A stretch of 64,000 nucleotides of DNA from the NCBI RefSeq assembly GCF_001403615.1, contig NZ_LN879457.1:1116001-1180000 (forward strand), read 5' to 3'. The position numbers were made by a program, and so were the translations under genes. The notes below the pieces were generated by a model. That model had not been told where the DNA came from. It ran no database searches and was given only the letters and a program-made list of their open reading frames with translations. The stretch is from Desnuesiella massiliensis (GTDB lineage Bacteria > Bacillota > Clostridia > Clostridiales > Clostridiaceae). Positions 16,036-25,007 of the stretch are shown one piece after another (the stretch's first letter is position 1; each line of letters starts with the position of its first letter).

Positions 16036-18808
16036 AAAGCTTAATATAATCCGTTATGGAAAATTTAATAAAAAAGAAATTGAACTTGAAGAAGGAATCA
16101 ATATTATATATGGAGAAAATGAGGCTGGAAAAAGCACTATACAAAGCTTTATTAAAGCTATGCTCTATGGTATGCTTCCACAAAAAAAGTCCATAAGAGA
16201 AAGTGAAAGGAAAAGATTTCTACCTTGGTCCGGAGAAAAAGCTCAGGGTGAAATTTACATAGAAAATCATAAAAAAGAAAGTTTTATCCTTAGAAAAAGC
16301 TTTGGTAGTACTAAAAAGGAAGATGAAAGTGAGATTTTAGAAGGTGTAACCGGGGAAAAAATAAATTGTATAGATTTGATTCAGCCTGGTAAGGATTTTA
16401 TAGGTTTTGGTATGGAAGCCTTTGAAAAAACTCTTTTTGTAAAGCAGCTGGGGGCTGAAGTAGGACGAGATAAAGAAGATGAGATAATGCAGAGGATTAC
16501 CAATTTAGAACAGGGGGGAGATGAAAATACCTCCTATCATAAAGCGTTGACGCTGCTGGAGGAAGCCAAAAAGACAATTTTGACTTTAAGAAAAACTGGA
16601 AAACTAGACATATTAAGAAATAAATTAGAAGAATTAAATGAAGAGCTTAAAGCAGCCTTAAGATTGAGTGAGGAAAATATTGAAGATCAATTAAAGTTTA
16701 ATGAACTTTGTGATAAAAAAAGAGAATTGCAAAAGGAATTAAATAAATTAGAAATTTATAAAAAGCATATAAAGAAATTAAAATTACAAAATGAATATAA
16801 GGAAATATGTGATTATTTAAAGAAAAGTCAAGAATTAAACAGGCAAAAGAGTGAAGTCTTAGAAGATTTAGATAATGGGGATAATATATTAGATGAAAAT
16901 TATATTCAAGGGTTAAAACAGGAATTTCTATCTTATAATAATATAAAAGGAGTATATGAACAAAGAAAAGATGAAATTCTTAAATTAGATAGTGATATTA
17001 ATGAAAAAGCAGAAGAGTTAAATAGATTTATAAGTTTTCATGGATTAGATGAGAATGCGGACATTAAAGTTATGTCCTTAGAGTCTGAACGAAAAAATTT
17101 AAGTCAAAGATTAGATGAATTAAATCAATGTGAAGCTTCTCTAGAGAGTCTAGAAAATAACCTTAAAGGTTTAAAAGACGACTTAGGCTTGCTAATAAAT
17201 TTTGAACCTATAAGAAAAGACTTAAATAGGTTCTTGTATGAATATGAAGAAAAGCTAAAAGAGCTAAAAATAAACCTTGAAGAACTTGTGGTACTTGAGA
17301 AAGTAGATATTAAGGAGGAAAAAGTAAAAAGTAAAAGAAATATTAACAATATACTCATGCCTTTGGGAATTTTAATATTAGTGCTTTCCCTATATAACCT
17401 CATAAATCCATTTATTCATTTAAAGAGCTTTTTGAATTATATACTGGCTTTTTTAGGGGTAAGTTTAATTTTTATTAGCTTTAAAAACGCTAATAGCATT
17501 CATGAATTGAGCATAAAACTTAATATAATAAAAGAAAAAAGAAAGAACATTGAAAATCTTAATGTAAAAATAAGGGGAATTGAAGAGGTTTTAGAAAGAT
17601 ACTATTTAATGATTGGAGCAGAGGATTATAAGCAATTTATACTTTCCTTAAAAAAATATGATGAAAGTAAGGATACTATGGATAAATTAAAAATAAAAAT
17701 TGAGGAAAAGCTTATACAAAAGGCAAATTATCAAGGAGAAACCTTAAAAGAAAACTTAAATAAGAATAATAAATTCTTAGAGTTCATTCTTAGCCATACG
17801 GAAAGCCATGATATTGAAGAGTTTTTAGAAAAGCATAGCCATTATAAGGAGATCAGTAGAGAATTAGAAATTTTACAGAAAGAAAAATTAAACTGTGAAA
17901 ATTCTTTAATACACTTAGAAGAGGATTTGAAAAACAAGCAATCTATAATAAAAGAAAGATTAAAGGCTATAAATAAAGAGTATATTCCTATAGAATACTT
18001 AGAAGATGAGATAGATAAACTTCAAAATAAGCTAAAGCATATGAGAGAAATTGAAATGCAATTGGTATCTATGGAGAGCAGCTATAAAGTATTACTCAAA
18101 GATAGAGACTTGGAATATATGAGGGCAGAGTTGCAGGATGTACTAGAAGAAAATATATCTGAGGATGTTAAAGAAGAAGATCTAGACGAGGAGTTAAGAA
18201 TTAAGAACAAAGAATTATTACAGACTGAAAAAGACTTAAAAGATGTAGAAAATTTAATAAATAATAGATTTATGGGAACTAGAAGCCTTATGGACATTGA
18301 GGAATCCATCGAAGAAGTGAAAAATAGGATTGCTTATTATGAGGATAAGGTTGAAGTAATAGATATAGCTGTTGAAACCTTAAAAGAATGTTTTAAAGAG
18401 ATGCAAAAGAATTTTGGTCCTATATTAAATGAAAAAGTAGCTCATATATTTAAATTTTTAACTTTAGATAAATATGAGGAAGTAAAGGTGTCAGAAGATT
18501 ATAGCTTGAAGGTCAGAGACAAAAAAGAAGAAAAAATAGTATCTATTGATTATCTAAGCAGTGGTAGCTTTGATCAAATATATTTTGCTTTAAGGATGGC
18601 TTTCATAGAATTAATATTTAAGGATACAAGGGTGCCCATAGTTTTGGATGATGCTTTCACTCAATACGATGATAGCAGACTGGAAAGGGTTCTTAAACTT
18701 TTAATCAATTACTCAGAGCATAAGCAAATTATTATATTTACTTGCCAGAAGAGGGAGATAGAGATTATTAAAGAATTAAGTAAAGATGTAAATATAATAG
18801 CCATATAG
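16025..18808 (+). CDS. Rad50/SbcC-like SMC ATPase with two membrane segments (YhaN-like)
   Basis: A 927-residue ABC-type ATPase of the SMC/Rad50 class. The Walker A GENEAGKSTIQSF is near residue 30, the signature LSSGSFDQIYFALRMAF near 842, and Walker B VPIVLDDAFTQYDD near 870. Long charged coiled coils join them. Instead of a Rad50 zinc hook (CxxC), the centre carries two hydrophobic spans (about residues 441-462 and 468-486), as reported for YhaN-type proteins. It should pair with the upstream nuclease and tether it to the membrane, which is inference from the spans. Confidence 0.88.
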   Translation: MIIKKLNIIRYGKFNKKEIELEEGINIIYGENEAGKSTIQSFIKAMLYGMLPQKKSIRESERKRFLPWSGEKAQGEIYIENHKKESFILRKSFGSTKKEDESEILEGVTGEKINCIDLIQPGKDFIGFGMEAFEKTLFVKQLGAEVGRDKEDEIMQRITNLEQGGDENTSYHKALTLLEEAKKTILTLRKTGKLDILRNKLEELNEELKAALRLSEENIEDQLKFNELCDKKRELQKELNKLEIYKKHIKKLKLQNEYKEICDYLKKSQELNRQKSEVLEDLDNGDNILDENYIQGLKQEFLSYNNIKGVYEQRKDEILKLDSDINEKAEELNRFISFHGLDENADIKVMSLESERKNLSQRLDELNQCEASLESLENNLKGLKDDLGLLINFEPIRKDLNRFLYEYEEKLKELKINLEELVVLEKVDIKEEKVKSKRNINNILMPLGILILVLSLYNLINPFIHLKSFLNYILAFLGVSLIFISFKNANSIHELSIKLNIIKEKRKNIENLNVKIRGIEEVLERYYLMIGAEDYKQFILSLKKYDESKDTMDKLKIKIEEKLIQKANYQGETLKENLNKNNKFLEFILSHTESHDIEEFLEKHSHYKEISRELEILQKEKLNCENSLIHLEEDLKNKQSIIKERLKAINKEYIPIEYLEDEIDKLQNKLKHMREIEMQLVSMESSYKVLLKDRDLEYMRAELQDVLEENISEDVKEEDLDEELRIKNKELLQTEKDLKDVENLINNRFMGTRSLMDIEESIEEVKNRIAYYEDKVEVIDIAVETLKECFKEMQKNFGPILNEKVAHIFKFLTLDKYEEVKVSEDYSLKVRDKKEEKIVSIDYLSSGSFDQIYFALRMAFIELIFKDTRVPIVLDDAFTQYDDSRLERVLKLLINYSEHKQIIIFTCQKREIEIIKELSKDVNIIAI

Positions 18809-18858
18809 TTGTGCACTGGTAATTGTGAATTTTGCATTGAAAAAAAGGGAGAGGTATT

Positions 18859-20682
18859 ATGGAGATACAAGATAAGTATGAACTTAGAGTTAAAAAGTAT
18901 AGTTTATTAGAAAAGAAGCAACTAGAAACAATAAAATTTTATAGTGCTCTACGTCTTTTAATTTTTTTAGCAGTCTCAATATTTTCTTACATTTTATATA
19001 AAAAAAATCAATATATTATTTTATTTTCATTAGACTTCATATTCTTAGTTTTGTTTATAGGGCTAGCTTATGTTCATAGTAAGCTTATAGAAAGAAATAG
19101 AAAGGTAAATTTTTTAAAGAAGATAAATGAGAGAGCCATTGATGTATTAAAGGGCAAATGGAGAGAGTTTGAAGATAAAGGGGAGGAATACATAAATAAG
19201 GATCATGCTTATGGAGCAGATTTGGATATATTTGGTAAGAATTCCTTGTTTCAATGGATAAATAGCACTGTGACCCCTTTAGGAAGAAAAAGATTAAGTG
19301 ATGTTTTAAATGGAGATATTAACTTTGATATTGATGCTATTAAGCAGCGACAGGAAGCTATAAAAGAGTTATCTCAAAGGCTTAACTGGAGACAAGGCTT
19401 TATAGCTGAAGGTCTAATGGTAAAAGATTATATGAGAGACCCCATAGAACTATTAAACTGGACTAAGAAAAAAGATGAGTTTTTTACCAGTAAAATTTTC
19501 AAACTTATAGTAACATTGATTCCTTTAGGAGCCATAACTAGTATTGTCCTATTGTTTGTTTTTAAAGTTATACCAATATATGTAATGGAACTGTTTCTAT
19601 TAGTTAATGTGGTAATTTTGCAATGGGGAAAGTCTAAAAGAAATGAAGCTTTAAATGCCATATATCAATACAAGACTAATATTAGAATTTACGAAAATAT
19701 GCTGTATAAAATAGAAAAATCAAAGTTTGGATCTAAGTACTTAAACGATCTTAAGACTAAATATTTAGGAAAATCAAAGCATGAATGTTCTAAACAGATC
19801 AAAGCATTAACTAAAATTGTGGAGAAGATGTCTGATAGGAGGAATGCTATATATATTGTACTAAATATAATTACCCTCAGGGACTATCACCTAATATATT
19901 CCTTAGAAAATTGGAAGAAAAATTATGGCAATAATATTGAGCTTTGGTTAGAAGGCATAACTCATTTTGAAGAGTTAATTAGCTTAGCTAATGTTAATGG
20001 AAATAATCCAAACTGGTGTATTCCAGAAATAATGGAGGATGACGTATATGTAAAAGCAAAAGCTATGGCACATCCTTTAATAGGTCAGAGAGCTGTAAAA
20101 AATAATCTATGGATAGATAAGAATAAGAGCATCATGCTAGTTACTGGGTCAAATATGTCCGGGAAAAGTACATTGTTAAGAACTATAGGAATAAATTTAG
20201 TTCTAGCCTATATAGGAACTGCTGTTTTTGCGGATAGCTTTAAAACCAGTATTATGAAAATATATACTTGTATGAGAACTGGTGATGATTTAGAGCAAAA
20301 TATATCCTCTTTTTATGCAGAGATATTACGAGTGAAAAAACTTATAGACGGAACAAAGGTAGGATACCCTATTTTCTTCTTGTTAGATGAAATATTTAAA
20401 GGAACTAATTCAAAAGATAGGCACGCTGGTGCAGAAATACTAATAAATCAGTTAAGTAAGGAAAATGCACTTGGATTAGTGTCTACTCACGATTTAGAGC
20501 TCTGTGATATAGAAAAGAAAAATAGTAAGGTGATCAATTACCACTTTAGAGAATATTATAAAAATAATGAAATATACTTTGATTATAAACTTAGAATGGG
20601 AAGTTCTACTACTCAGAATGCTTTATATTTAATGCAGATGGCAGGGATAGATATAAAGTCCTATAATGGAGAGAAAATATAA
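18859..20682 (+). CDS. MutS-like ATPase with N-terminal membrane segments
   Basis: A 607-residue member of the MutS superfamily. The C-terminal ATPase domain is intact: Walker A TGSNMSGKSTLLRTIG (about residue 430), Walker B FFLLDEIFKGTNSKDR (about 510) and STHDLEL. The mismatch-binding domain of true MutS is absent. Instead there are hydrophobic segments at about residues 27-46, 50-72, 213-235 and 238-256. It resembles the poorly studied membrane MutS homologues of Firmicutes. It lies 50 bases after the Rad50-like gene with a GGGAGAGG ribosome site. A role in mismatch repair should not be assumed. Confidence 0.87.
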   Translation: MEIQDKYELRVKKYSLLEKKQLETIKFYSALRLLIFLAVSIFSYILYKKNQYIILFSLDFIFLVLFIGLAYVHSKLIERNRKVNFLKKINERAIDVLKGKWREFEDKGEEYINKDHAYGADLDIFGKNSLFQWINSTVTPLGRKRLSDVLNGDINFDIDAIKQRQEAIKELSQRLNWRQGFIAEGLMVKDYMRDPIELLNWTKKKDEFFTSKIFKLIVTLIPLGAITSIVLLFVFKVIPIYVMELFLLVNVVILQWGKSKRNEALNAIYQYKTNIRIYENMLYKIEKSKFGSKYLNDLKTKYLGKSKHECSKQIKALTKIVEKMSDRRNAIYIVLNIITLRDYHLIYSLENWKKNYGNNIELWLEGITHFEELISLANVNGNNPNWCIPEIMEDDVYVKAKAMAHPLIGQRAVKNNLWIDKNKSIMLVTGSNMSGKSTLLRTIGINLVLAYIGTAVFADSFKTSIMKIYTCMRTGDDLEQNISSFYAEILRVKKLIDGTKVGYPIFFLLDEIFKGTNSKDRHAGAEILINQLSKENALGLVSTHDLELCDIEKKNSKVINYHFREYYKNNEIYFDYKLRMGSSTTQNALYLMQMAGIDIKSYNGEKI

Positions 20683-20741
20683 ATAATTATTTTTATTCAA
20701 AGGATCAGTATACTTTACGAAAGATAAATTTGGGAGGAACA

Positions 20742-21359
20742 ATGTATATAACAATAGGAATATTATTAACATTTATTATTATGTTACCTCTGTCTAAAAA
20801 TAGCTCCATGTACTTAAAAGGAAAACAGGGCGAAAAACAAGTATTGAAACAGTTGAAAAAATTACCTAAGGATTATTATATAATTAATAACATCTTAGTA
20901 AAAACTTCTTGGGGTACTTCGCAGATAGATCACATAGTAATATGCTCCTATGGAATTTTTGTTATAGAAACAAAAAACTATGAAGGAGTAATAAGAGGAA
21001 ATACTGAAGATAAATATTGGATTCAGAAAATTAGAGGTAAGGAGTTTAGTTTTTATAATCCACTATGGCAAAATGGAAGTCATATAAGAGCAATTAAAAG
21101 CTTATTAGCTGCTAATTATTATGTTCCTTATTACTCCATAATAGCATTTTCTAAAAGAGGAAAGTTAAGGATTAGAAAACAGGATAATATTATATATATA
21201 AATAAACTAAGAAAAGTAATAATTAAAAAAAGTGAAAGCGCATATTTAAATGCTTCTCAGGTAGAAAATATATATAATATTTTAAAAAGAGAAAATAGTA
21301 ACAATGTAATCAGAAAAAGGAATCATTCCAAATATGTGAAGCATAGGCAATCTATTTAA
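20742..21359 (+). CDS. NERD-domain (nuclease-related) membrane protein
   Basis: A 205-residue protein with one N-terminal membrane segment (residues 1-18) and a NERD domain. The motifs are KGKQGEKQV, then WGTSQIDHIVICSYGIFVIETKNY, which preserves the D-x(n)-E-x-K pattern of the PD-(D/E)XK nuclease fold. YNPLWQNGSHIRAIK is also typical. The C-terminus is basic. ATG 20742 is chosen because GGGAGG lies just upstream; an upstream TTG would swallow the ribosome site. As fourth gene after the SbcD/Rad50/MutS-like set it probably acts on DNA at the membrane. Confidence 0.87.
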   Translation: MYITIGILLTFIIMLPLSKNSSMYLKGKQGEKQVLKQLKKLPKDYYIINNILVKTSWGTSQIDHIVICSYGIFVIETKNYEGVIRGNTEDKYWIQKIRGKEFSFYNPLWQNGSHIRAIKSLLAANYYVPYYSIIAFSKRGKLRIRKQDNIIYINKLRKVIIKKSESAYLNASQVENIYNILKRENSNNVIRKRNHSKYVKHRQSI

Positions 21360-21377
21360 ATATAGAAGCTTTTATTT

Positions 21378-21536
21378 AGGTATCGTAAAAAAAATAACTA
21401 GTCAAAGATGCGAAGTATACTTTGCGTAAGACAAGGACACAGGTTCCATTAATAGTGGGCTATTAGTGGGTTCTGTGGACGCAGTATTACGCAAAATAGA
21501 CGAGTAGACTGGCTAGTTATTTTTTTGGAGACACCT
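21378..21536. repeat. Structured repeat family R1, full copy
   Basis: A 159-base element with complementary ends: AGGT/ACCT, then an AT-rich arm (AAAATAACTAGTC with GGCTAGTTATTTT). Inside are TTTGCGTAA/TTACGCAAA and CACAG/CTGTG around ATTAATAG/CTATTAGT. It starts 18 bases after the NERD stop codon. Its sequence is closely repeated at 52783-52933, with changes that mostly keep base pairing. It can act as a two-way terminator between the NERD gene and bioY. Confidence 0.85.
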
Positions 21537-21537
21537 T

Positions 21538-21594
21538 ATACACAGTTCACAATGTAGTTTGAAATTTATTACATATAGTGAACTGTGTATTTTA
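21538..21594. terminator. Hairpin between NERD gene and bioY
   Basis: Perfect 13-bp inverted repeat ATACACAGTTCAC / GTGAACTGTGTAT with a 27-base loop, followed on the plus strand by TTTTAC. The words CACAGTTCACAATG resemble those of the palindrome at 39491-39653. Confidence 0.6.
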
Positions 21595-21614
21595 CATTAA
21601 AAAATTATTATCTA

Positions 21615-22172
21615 TTACAATAAATTTGATTTTTTTAAAATTGGTACCACTTGGCTAGATATTATAGCTGCTACGGCACATTTAGCTAAATCCCCGGGTA
21701 AAAATACGAGGAATCCAGTTTTAAGCACTGCATAAAAACTCATGGCTTTACCTAAAAATTTTGTTAAGATAAAGTACAAATATGGTACCCCTATAGCATA
21801 AATAGCTAAAGTACCTATTAGAGAAGCTATGATATATTTAAAAATAGATGGCTTAAACTCTTTTTCACATATTTTACCTATAACATAAGATCCTAAGATA
21901 AAGCCTAATACATAGCCAAAGGAAGGCTTGTATATTGCTTGCAGTCCTCCCACTCCTCCAGTAAATATAGGTAATCCTATAAGTCCCAAAGTCATATATA
22001 TTATTTGAGACAAAGGGCCTAGCTTACTTCCTAATATCATACCAGATAAAATTGAAAATAGAGTTTGAAGAGAGATTGGTACTGGACCAATGGGGATTGA
22101 TATAAAGGCTCCTATTGCAGTTAGAGCGGCAAATAAAGCGGTTAAAATCATTTGTTTAATAGTAATTTTCAT
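21615..22172 (-). CDS. bioY: Biotin ECF transporter S component BioY
   Basis: A 185-residue integral membrane protein with about six spans. BioY hallmarks are AALTAIGAFISIPIGPVPISLQTLFSILSG near the N-terminus and GGVGGLQAIYKPSFGYVLGF in the middle. It binds biotin and, with the shared EcfA/A'/T module encoded elsewhere, imports it. The ATG at 22170-22172 has an AGGAGGATTTCC ribosome site; the longer frame's upstream start has none. A BirA-type operator sits 23 bases upstream, so expression should fall when biotin is plentiful. Confidence 0.93.
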   Translation of the reverse strand: MKITIKQMILTALFAALTAIGAFISIPIGPVPISLQTLFSILSGMILGSKLGPLSQIIYMTLGLIGLPIFTGGVGGLQAIYKPSFGYVLGFILGSYVIGKICEKEFKPSIFKYIIASLIGTLAIYAIGVPYLYFILTKFLGKAMSFYAVLKTGFLVFLPGDLAKCAVAAIISSQVVPILKKSNLL

Positions 22173-22194
22173 GGAAATCCTCCTGTAGACCAAA

Positions 22195-22226
22195 ATGTAA
22201 ACTAAAAATACAATTAAAGTTTACAA
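22195..22226 (-). promoter_or_regulatory. BirA (biotin repressor) operator upstream of bioY
   Basis: On the minus strand TTGTAAAC, 16 bases, GTTTACAT. These inverted half-sites match the BirA operator pattern used for biotin genes in Firmicutes. The position just upstream of bioY fits repression by biotinoyl-AMP-loaded BirA. Confidence 0.8.
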
Positions 22227-22267
22227 TGAAAATGTAATTTAGTCAATAAAAAAGTATAAGATATATT

Positions 22268-22771
22268 TTAAATTCTTAATATTTTCTCAGCATTTAATAC
22301 TATATTGTACAATAAGGTTACTATAAAAGAATTAATAATGGTAGAGGGTAATACTACAGTAATAAAAAGTGCCATAAAGCTTGCAGGTAAGCCTACAAGT
22401 AAAGAGGCTGAAAGTAAAAATACAGAGCCGCTGGCTAGAGTACCTAGACTACCTAAAATTATCATTTTTATATTAGTATTAACTTTTAATAAGGCTTTAT
22501 TAATTAAAAATATGAAGTTTCCTACCACTAGCTTATCTATAATATTAGGCAGCTGTCCACCTGGGAAACCTGTAGTCAATGCAGATAATATGCCTCCTAC
22601 TATACTTATAATTAAGGTGGTTTTATAATCTTTGCCATATACAATAGAAATGAACATCATGGATAAAAGAAAATCTGGTTTTACCCCTAGGAATATAGGA
22701 GGAGCTATTTGATGAAGAACCATACCCATGGCTAAAAATATTGATATAATTATTATTTTTCTAATTTTCAT
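22268..22771 (-). CDS. trpP: Tryptophan transporter TrpP
   Basis: A 167-residue membrane protein with about five spans. It matches the TrpP (YhaG) family: FLAMGMVLHQIAPPIFLGVKPDFLLSMMFI followed by GGILSALTTGFPGGQLPNIIDKLV. It imports tryptophan. The start ATG has AAGAGG eight bases upstream. Two control elements precede it on the same strand: a T-box with a UGG specifier and a Met-Trp-stop mini-ORF with a very strong ribosome site. Both point to control by tryptophan supply, supporting the assignment independently of the protein similarity. Confidence 0.92.
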   Translation of the reverse strand: MKIRKIIIISIFLAMGMVLHQIAPPIFLGVKPDFLLSMMFISIVYGKDYKTTLIISIVGGILSALTTGFPGGQLPNIIDKLVVGNFIFLINKALLKVNTNIKMIILGSLGTLASGSVFLLSASLLVGLPASFMALFITVVLPSTIINSFIVTLLYNIVLNAEKILRI

Positions 22772-22849
22772 TTTAATTGCCTCTTTTCCTAATAATTTTA
22801 CTTTAATAAATATGAAGTTTGATTTTTTAGCAATTTGTTCTAAGGACCT

Positions 22850-22858
22850 TCACCACAT
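22850..22858 (-). CDS. Two-codon leader ORF, Met-Trp-stop
   Basis: On the minus strand the string GGAGGAGGTG (22864-22873) is followed by five T and then ATG TGG TGA. That is a near-perfect ribosome site driving a peptide of only Met-Trp. The codon is tryptophan and the next gene, 78 bases on, is a tryptophan transporter. The frame after TGA stays open for 26 codons and joins trpP in frame, which may be chance. It could sense charged tRNA-Trp or release-factor kinetics at the UGA. Translation is inferred from the ribosome site only. Confidence 0.6.
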   Translation of the reverse strand: MW

Positions 22859-22982
22859 AAAAACACCTCCTCCATTAGTTTTATTAATAGGTTAGTAAAT
22901 TAAAACATTAATTTGTTAAAGTGAAAAGATAAATATATGCCTAGATAAACAGCTTTTACTGAAAGAATTTTTTAAGAGCAAT

Positions 22983-23255
22983 AAAAAAACACCTCAACCC
23001 TAAATTAGGGCGAAGTGTGAATCCGCGGTGCCACCTAAATTATACTACAAAAGTAATATATCTCTAATTCAAGCACTAACATGCTCTATCCCTTTTAACG
23101 GTAGGCTTCCGGTAAATACTACTAACCTTTAGGTTTTCGGATTACTTCTAGCAGGTCCATTCACTAAGCTCATCAATACTGAGATTTCACCATCCTCAGC
23201 TCTCTTTAATTGCATATCCCTAGATACTATTCCTGATTAATGAATTTTAATATAT
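22983..23255 (-). promoter_or_regulatory. Tryptophan T-box riboswitch (with terminator) controlling trpP
   Basis: Minus-strand leader with a T-box core GGTGGCACCGCGG (complement of 23023-23035) and a terminator stem (ACACTTCGCCCTAA with TTAGGGTTGAGGTGT, then TTTTTTT, ending near 22983). Upstream, the stem I specifier loop reads AGTGAA-TGG-ACC with the UGG codon at 23157-23159. Uncharged tRNA-Trp would stabilise the antiterminator and allow trpP transcription. Confidence 0.93.
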
Positions 23256-23267
23256 TATTTAGGAATT

Positions 23268-23296
23268 ATATTAGCATAAATCTTAAATAAAAGCAA
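23268..23296 (-). promoter_or_regulatory. Candidate promoter of the trpP transcript
   Basis: On the minus strand TTGCTT (23291-23296), 17 bases, TAATAT (23268-23273). It lies just upstream of the T-box stem I, where the transcript should begin. Confidence 0.5.
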
Positions 23297-23425
23297 ATGA
23301 ATTTTTATACAATAAATGTAATTTTTTTAAAACTTTTTTACTATAAATTAGTTAAGTTGTATTTTAGGATTACGATATTATATTTGGAGTATTAGAAAGT
23401 GTATCGATATTCAAGGGAGGGTTCC

Positions 23426-24787
23426 ATGAAAAGAATATTTACAGTCTTAGTTTTTGTAGCATTATTAATGGTGATGCTAGGTGGTTGCAAGGAAAAAGCA
23501 CCAGAAAAGCCTTTTACTGATAAAATACTAGAGGATAATCCAAAGGAAACAAAGGAAACAAAGGAAAAAAGTAAATTAGAGAAATTTACTGGATTAGCTT
23601 TGGAGAAGGATGATATTAAGTTCAAGTTCGAAGGTAAGAATTTGAACTTAGATTTACCGATATACTATGAGAAAAATAGATACTATATACCTTTTACAGA
23701 AATAATTGAGAAGATAGGTGGGAGCATTGAGGAGCAAAGTAGTAAATTCAAAATCTCTATAAACAATGTTGAATTTTCAATAGATAAGGATACTAATACC
23801 TATAATTCACCAAAGGGTTTAAGAAAATTTAAAAAGCCTATGATAATAAAAGATGAAGTGATTTACGTCACTTTCATAGATTTCATTGATATGTTAAATT
23901 TAAGAACAAGATGGTTTCAAAAGAGCAAGACAATAGTATTATACTGGAACAAAGAAAATCCAAACATCCAGACCGTGGAAAATAGAAGAACAAATAAAGC
24001 TTTTTTAAGACTAGAGGATATTGCTGCTGGAGGAATTTACGAAAACACGGAAAATTTGGAGAAGCTTAGGATTTTAAGTGATTTTCTACGGTCTAAGGGA
24101 GCAATATACCACATGGCTTGGGTACCTAGGTATGTAGAACCGCCTAGAAAAATTGATTTGGATTTATCAAGGGAGTATAGTTTTTATGCATCGGAGTTTT
24201 TATTTACTTTGGATTATTGTATAAATAGAAATGCTATTGTTGGACTCCATGGATATACTCATCAACAGGGTAATGAAGCCAGTGTAGTAGGGTGGGAGTT
24301 TACAGATAAACTAAATGCTAACGAGAAAGCCGTAAGAGATAGAGTAGAATCTTCCATAAAGCTAGCGAAAGATTTAGATATACCTTTTAAATTTTTTGAA
24401 AGCCCCCATTATGGTGCGAGGTTAGGACAAAAGAAAATAATAGAAGAATATTTTGACTATATTTATGAATATCATTATGGACCTAATGAAACAAGACCAA
24501 GTTTGGGTGATAACAAGAGGACTTTATATGTACCAACTCCTTTAGACTATGTGCATGGAGTTGACAAGACGGATAGAATGCTTCAAAAGATAAATAGTAT
24601 AAGTTCTAGTACCTTAGCTAGTATGTTTTATCATCCTGGCCTAGAGTTTGAGTTTATTAAATTAACCTCAGGGGAAAATGAGTACCCAGGCTTTGAGTAT
24701 TTGTCTAATTCTCCATTGCATAGAATTCTTGATACCTTTGAAAAAAAAGGATATTCCTTCAGATCTATAGAAGAGTTAAGAAACTGA
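23426..24787 (+). CDS. Lipoprotein with copper-amine-oxidase-like N-domain and DUF2334 deacetylase domain
   Basis: A 453-residue exported lipoprotein; the lipobox LGGC puts the Cys near residue 20. Residues about 70-175 (YYIPFTEIIEKIGG, SPKGLRKFKKPMI, VIYVTFIDFIDML) look like a copper-amine-oxidase N-terminal-type repeat. From about 190 to the end is a polysaccharide-deacetylase-like DUF2334 domain (AIVGLHGYTHQQGN, FKFFESPHYGARLGQK, FYHPGLEFE). It probably acts on a cell-surface polymer; the canonical NodB TFDDGP motif is missing. ATG 23426 is preferred to the upstream GTG because GGGAGGG fits it. Confidence 0.85.
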   Translation: MKRIFTVLVFVALLMVMLGGCKEKAPEKPFTDKILEDNPKETKETKEKSKLEKFTGLALEKDDIKFKFEGKNLNLDLPIYYEKNRYYIPFTEIIEKIGGSIEEQSSKFKISINNVEFSIDKDTNTYNSPKGLRKFKKPMIIKDEVIYVTFIDFIDMLNLRTRWFQKSKTIVLYWNKENPNIQTVENRRTNKAFLRLEDIAAGGIYENTENLEKLRILSDFLRSKGAIYHMAWVPRYVEPPRKIDLDLSREYSFYASEFLFTLDYCINRNAIVGLHGYTHQQGNEASVVGWEFTDKLNANEKAVRDRVESSIKLAKDLDIPFKFFESPHYGARLGQKKIIEEYFDYIYEYHYGPNETRPSLGDNKRTLYVPTPLDYVHGVDKTDRMLQKINSISSSTLASMFYHPGLEFEFIKLTSGENEYPGFEYLSNSPLHRILDTFEKKGYSFRSIEELRN

Positions 24788-24818
24788 TGATGCATACTTA
24801 AAAAAATTATTTAAGTGG

Positions 24819-24847
24819 TTGATTATTACTTTTTTTTAATGTAAAAT
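24819..24847 (+). promoter_or_regulatory. Promoter of the 38-codon ORF / ABC-F leader transcript
   Basis: TTGATT at 24819-24824, exactly 17 bases, TAAAAT at 24842-24847. It is followed by a strong ribosome site and a short ORF. Confidence 0.7.
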
Positions 24848-24874
24848 ATTATTTATAAAAAGGGAGGGTTGAAG

Positions 24875-24991
24875 ATGAAAGTTTGCTATGTTGATAAAAT
24901 GCAAAAAATAATGGCTATTTCTACCAGAATTTCAGCAGAAACTGAAATTAACGGGAGAAGTGCGTCCAAAATTGCATATAGTCAACCATAA
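24875..24991 (+). CDS. Short ORF of 38 codons, possible leader peptide
   Basis: ATG at 24875 has AGGGAGGG seven bases upstream and a well-spaced promoter in front, so transcription and translation are both likely. The product starts MKVCYVDKMQKIMAISTRIS and ends SKIAYSQP; it has no signal peptide and resembles nothing I recognise. It is followed by a pseudoknotted RNA element and two tandem terminators before an ABC-F gene. That layout fits an attenuation leader peptide, as known upstream of other ABC-F genes. It could instead be a free-standing small protein. Confidence 0.6.
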   Translation: MKVCYVDKMQKIMAISTRISAETEINGRSASKIAYSQP

Positions 24992-25007
24992 GCAAGTAGT
25001 CATCTTT

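Noticed and set aside
18859..20682. Annotation as a standard MutS mismatch-repair protein
   Set aside because: The mismatch-recognition domain is missing and several membrane segments are present, so only MutS-like ATPase is supported.
21378..21536. R1 element considered as a riboswitch or T-box
   Set aside because: It lies after stop codons on the plus strand, lacks T-box or known aptamer motifs, and repeats with the same sequence next to unrelated genes.
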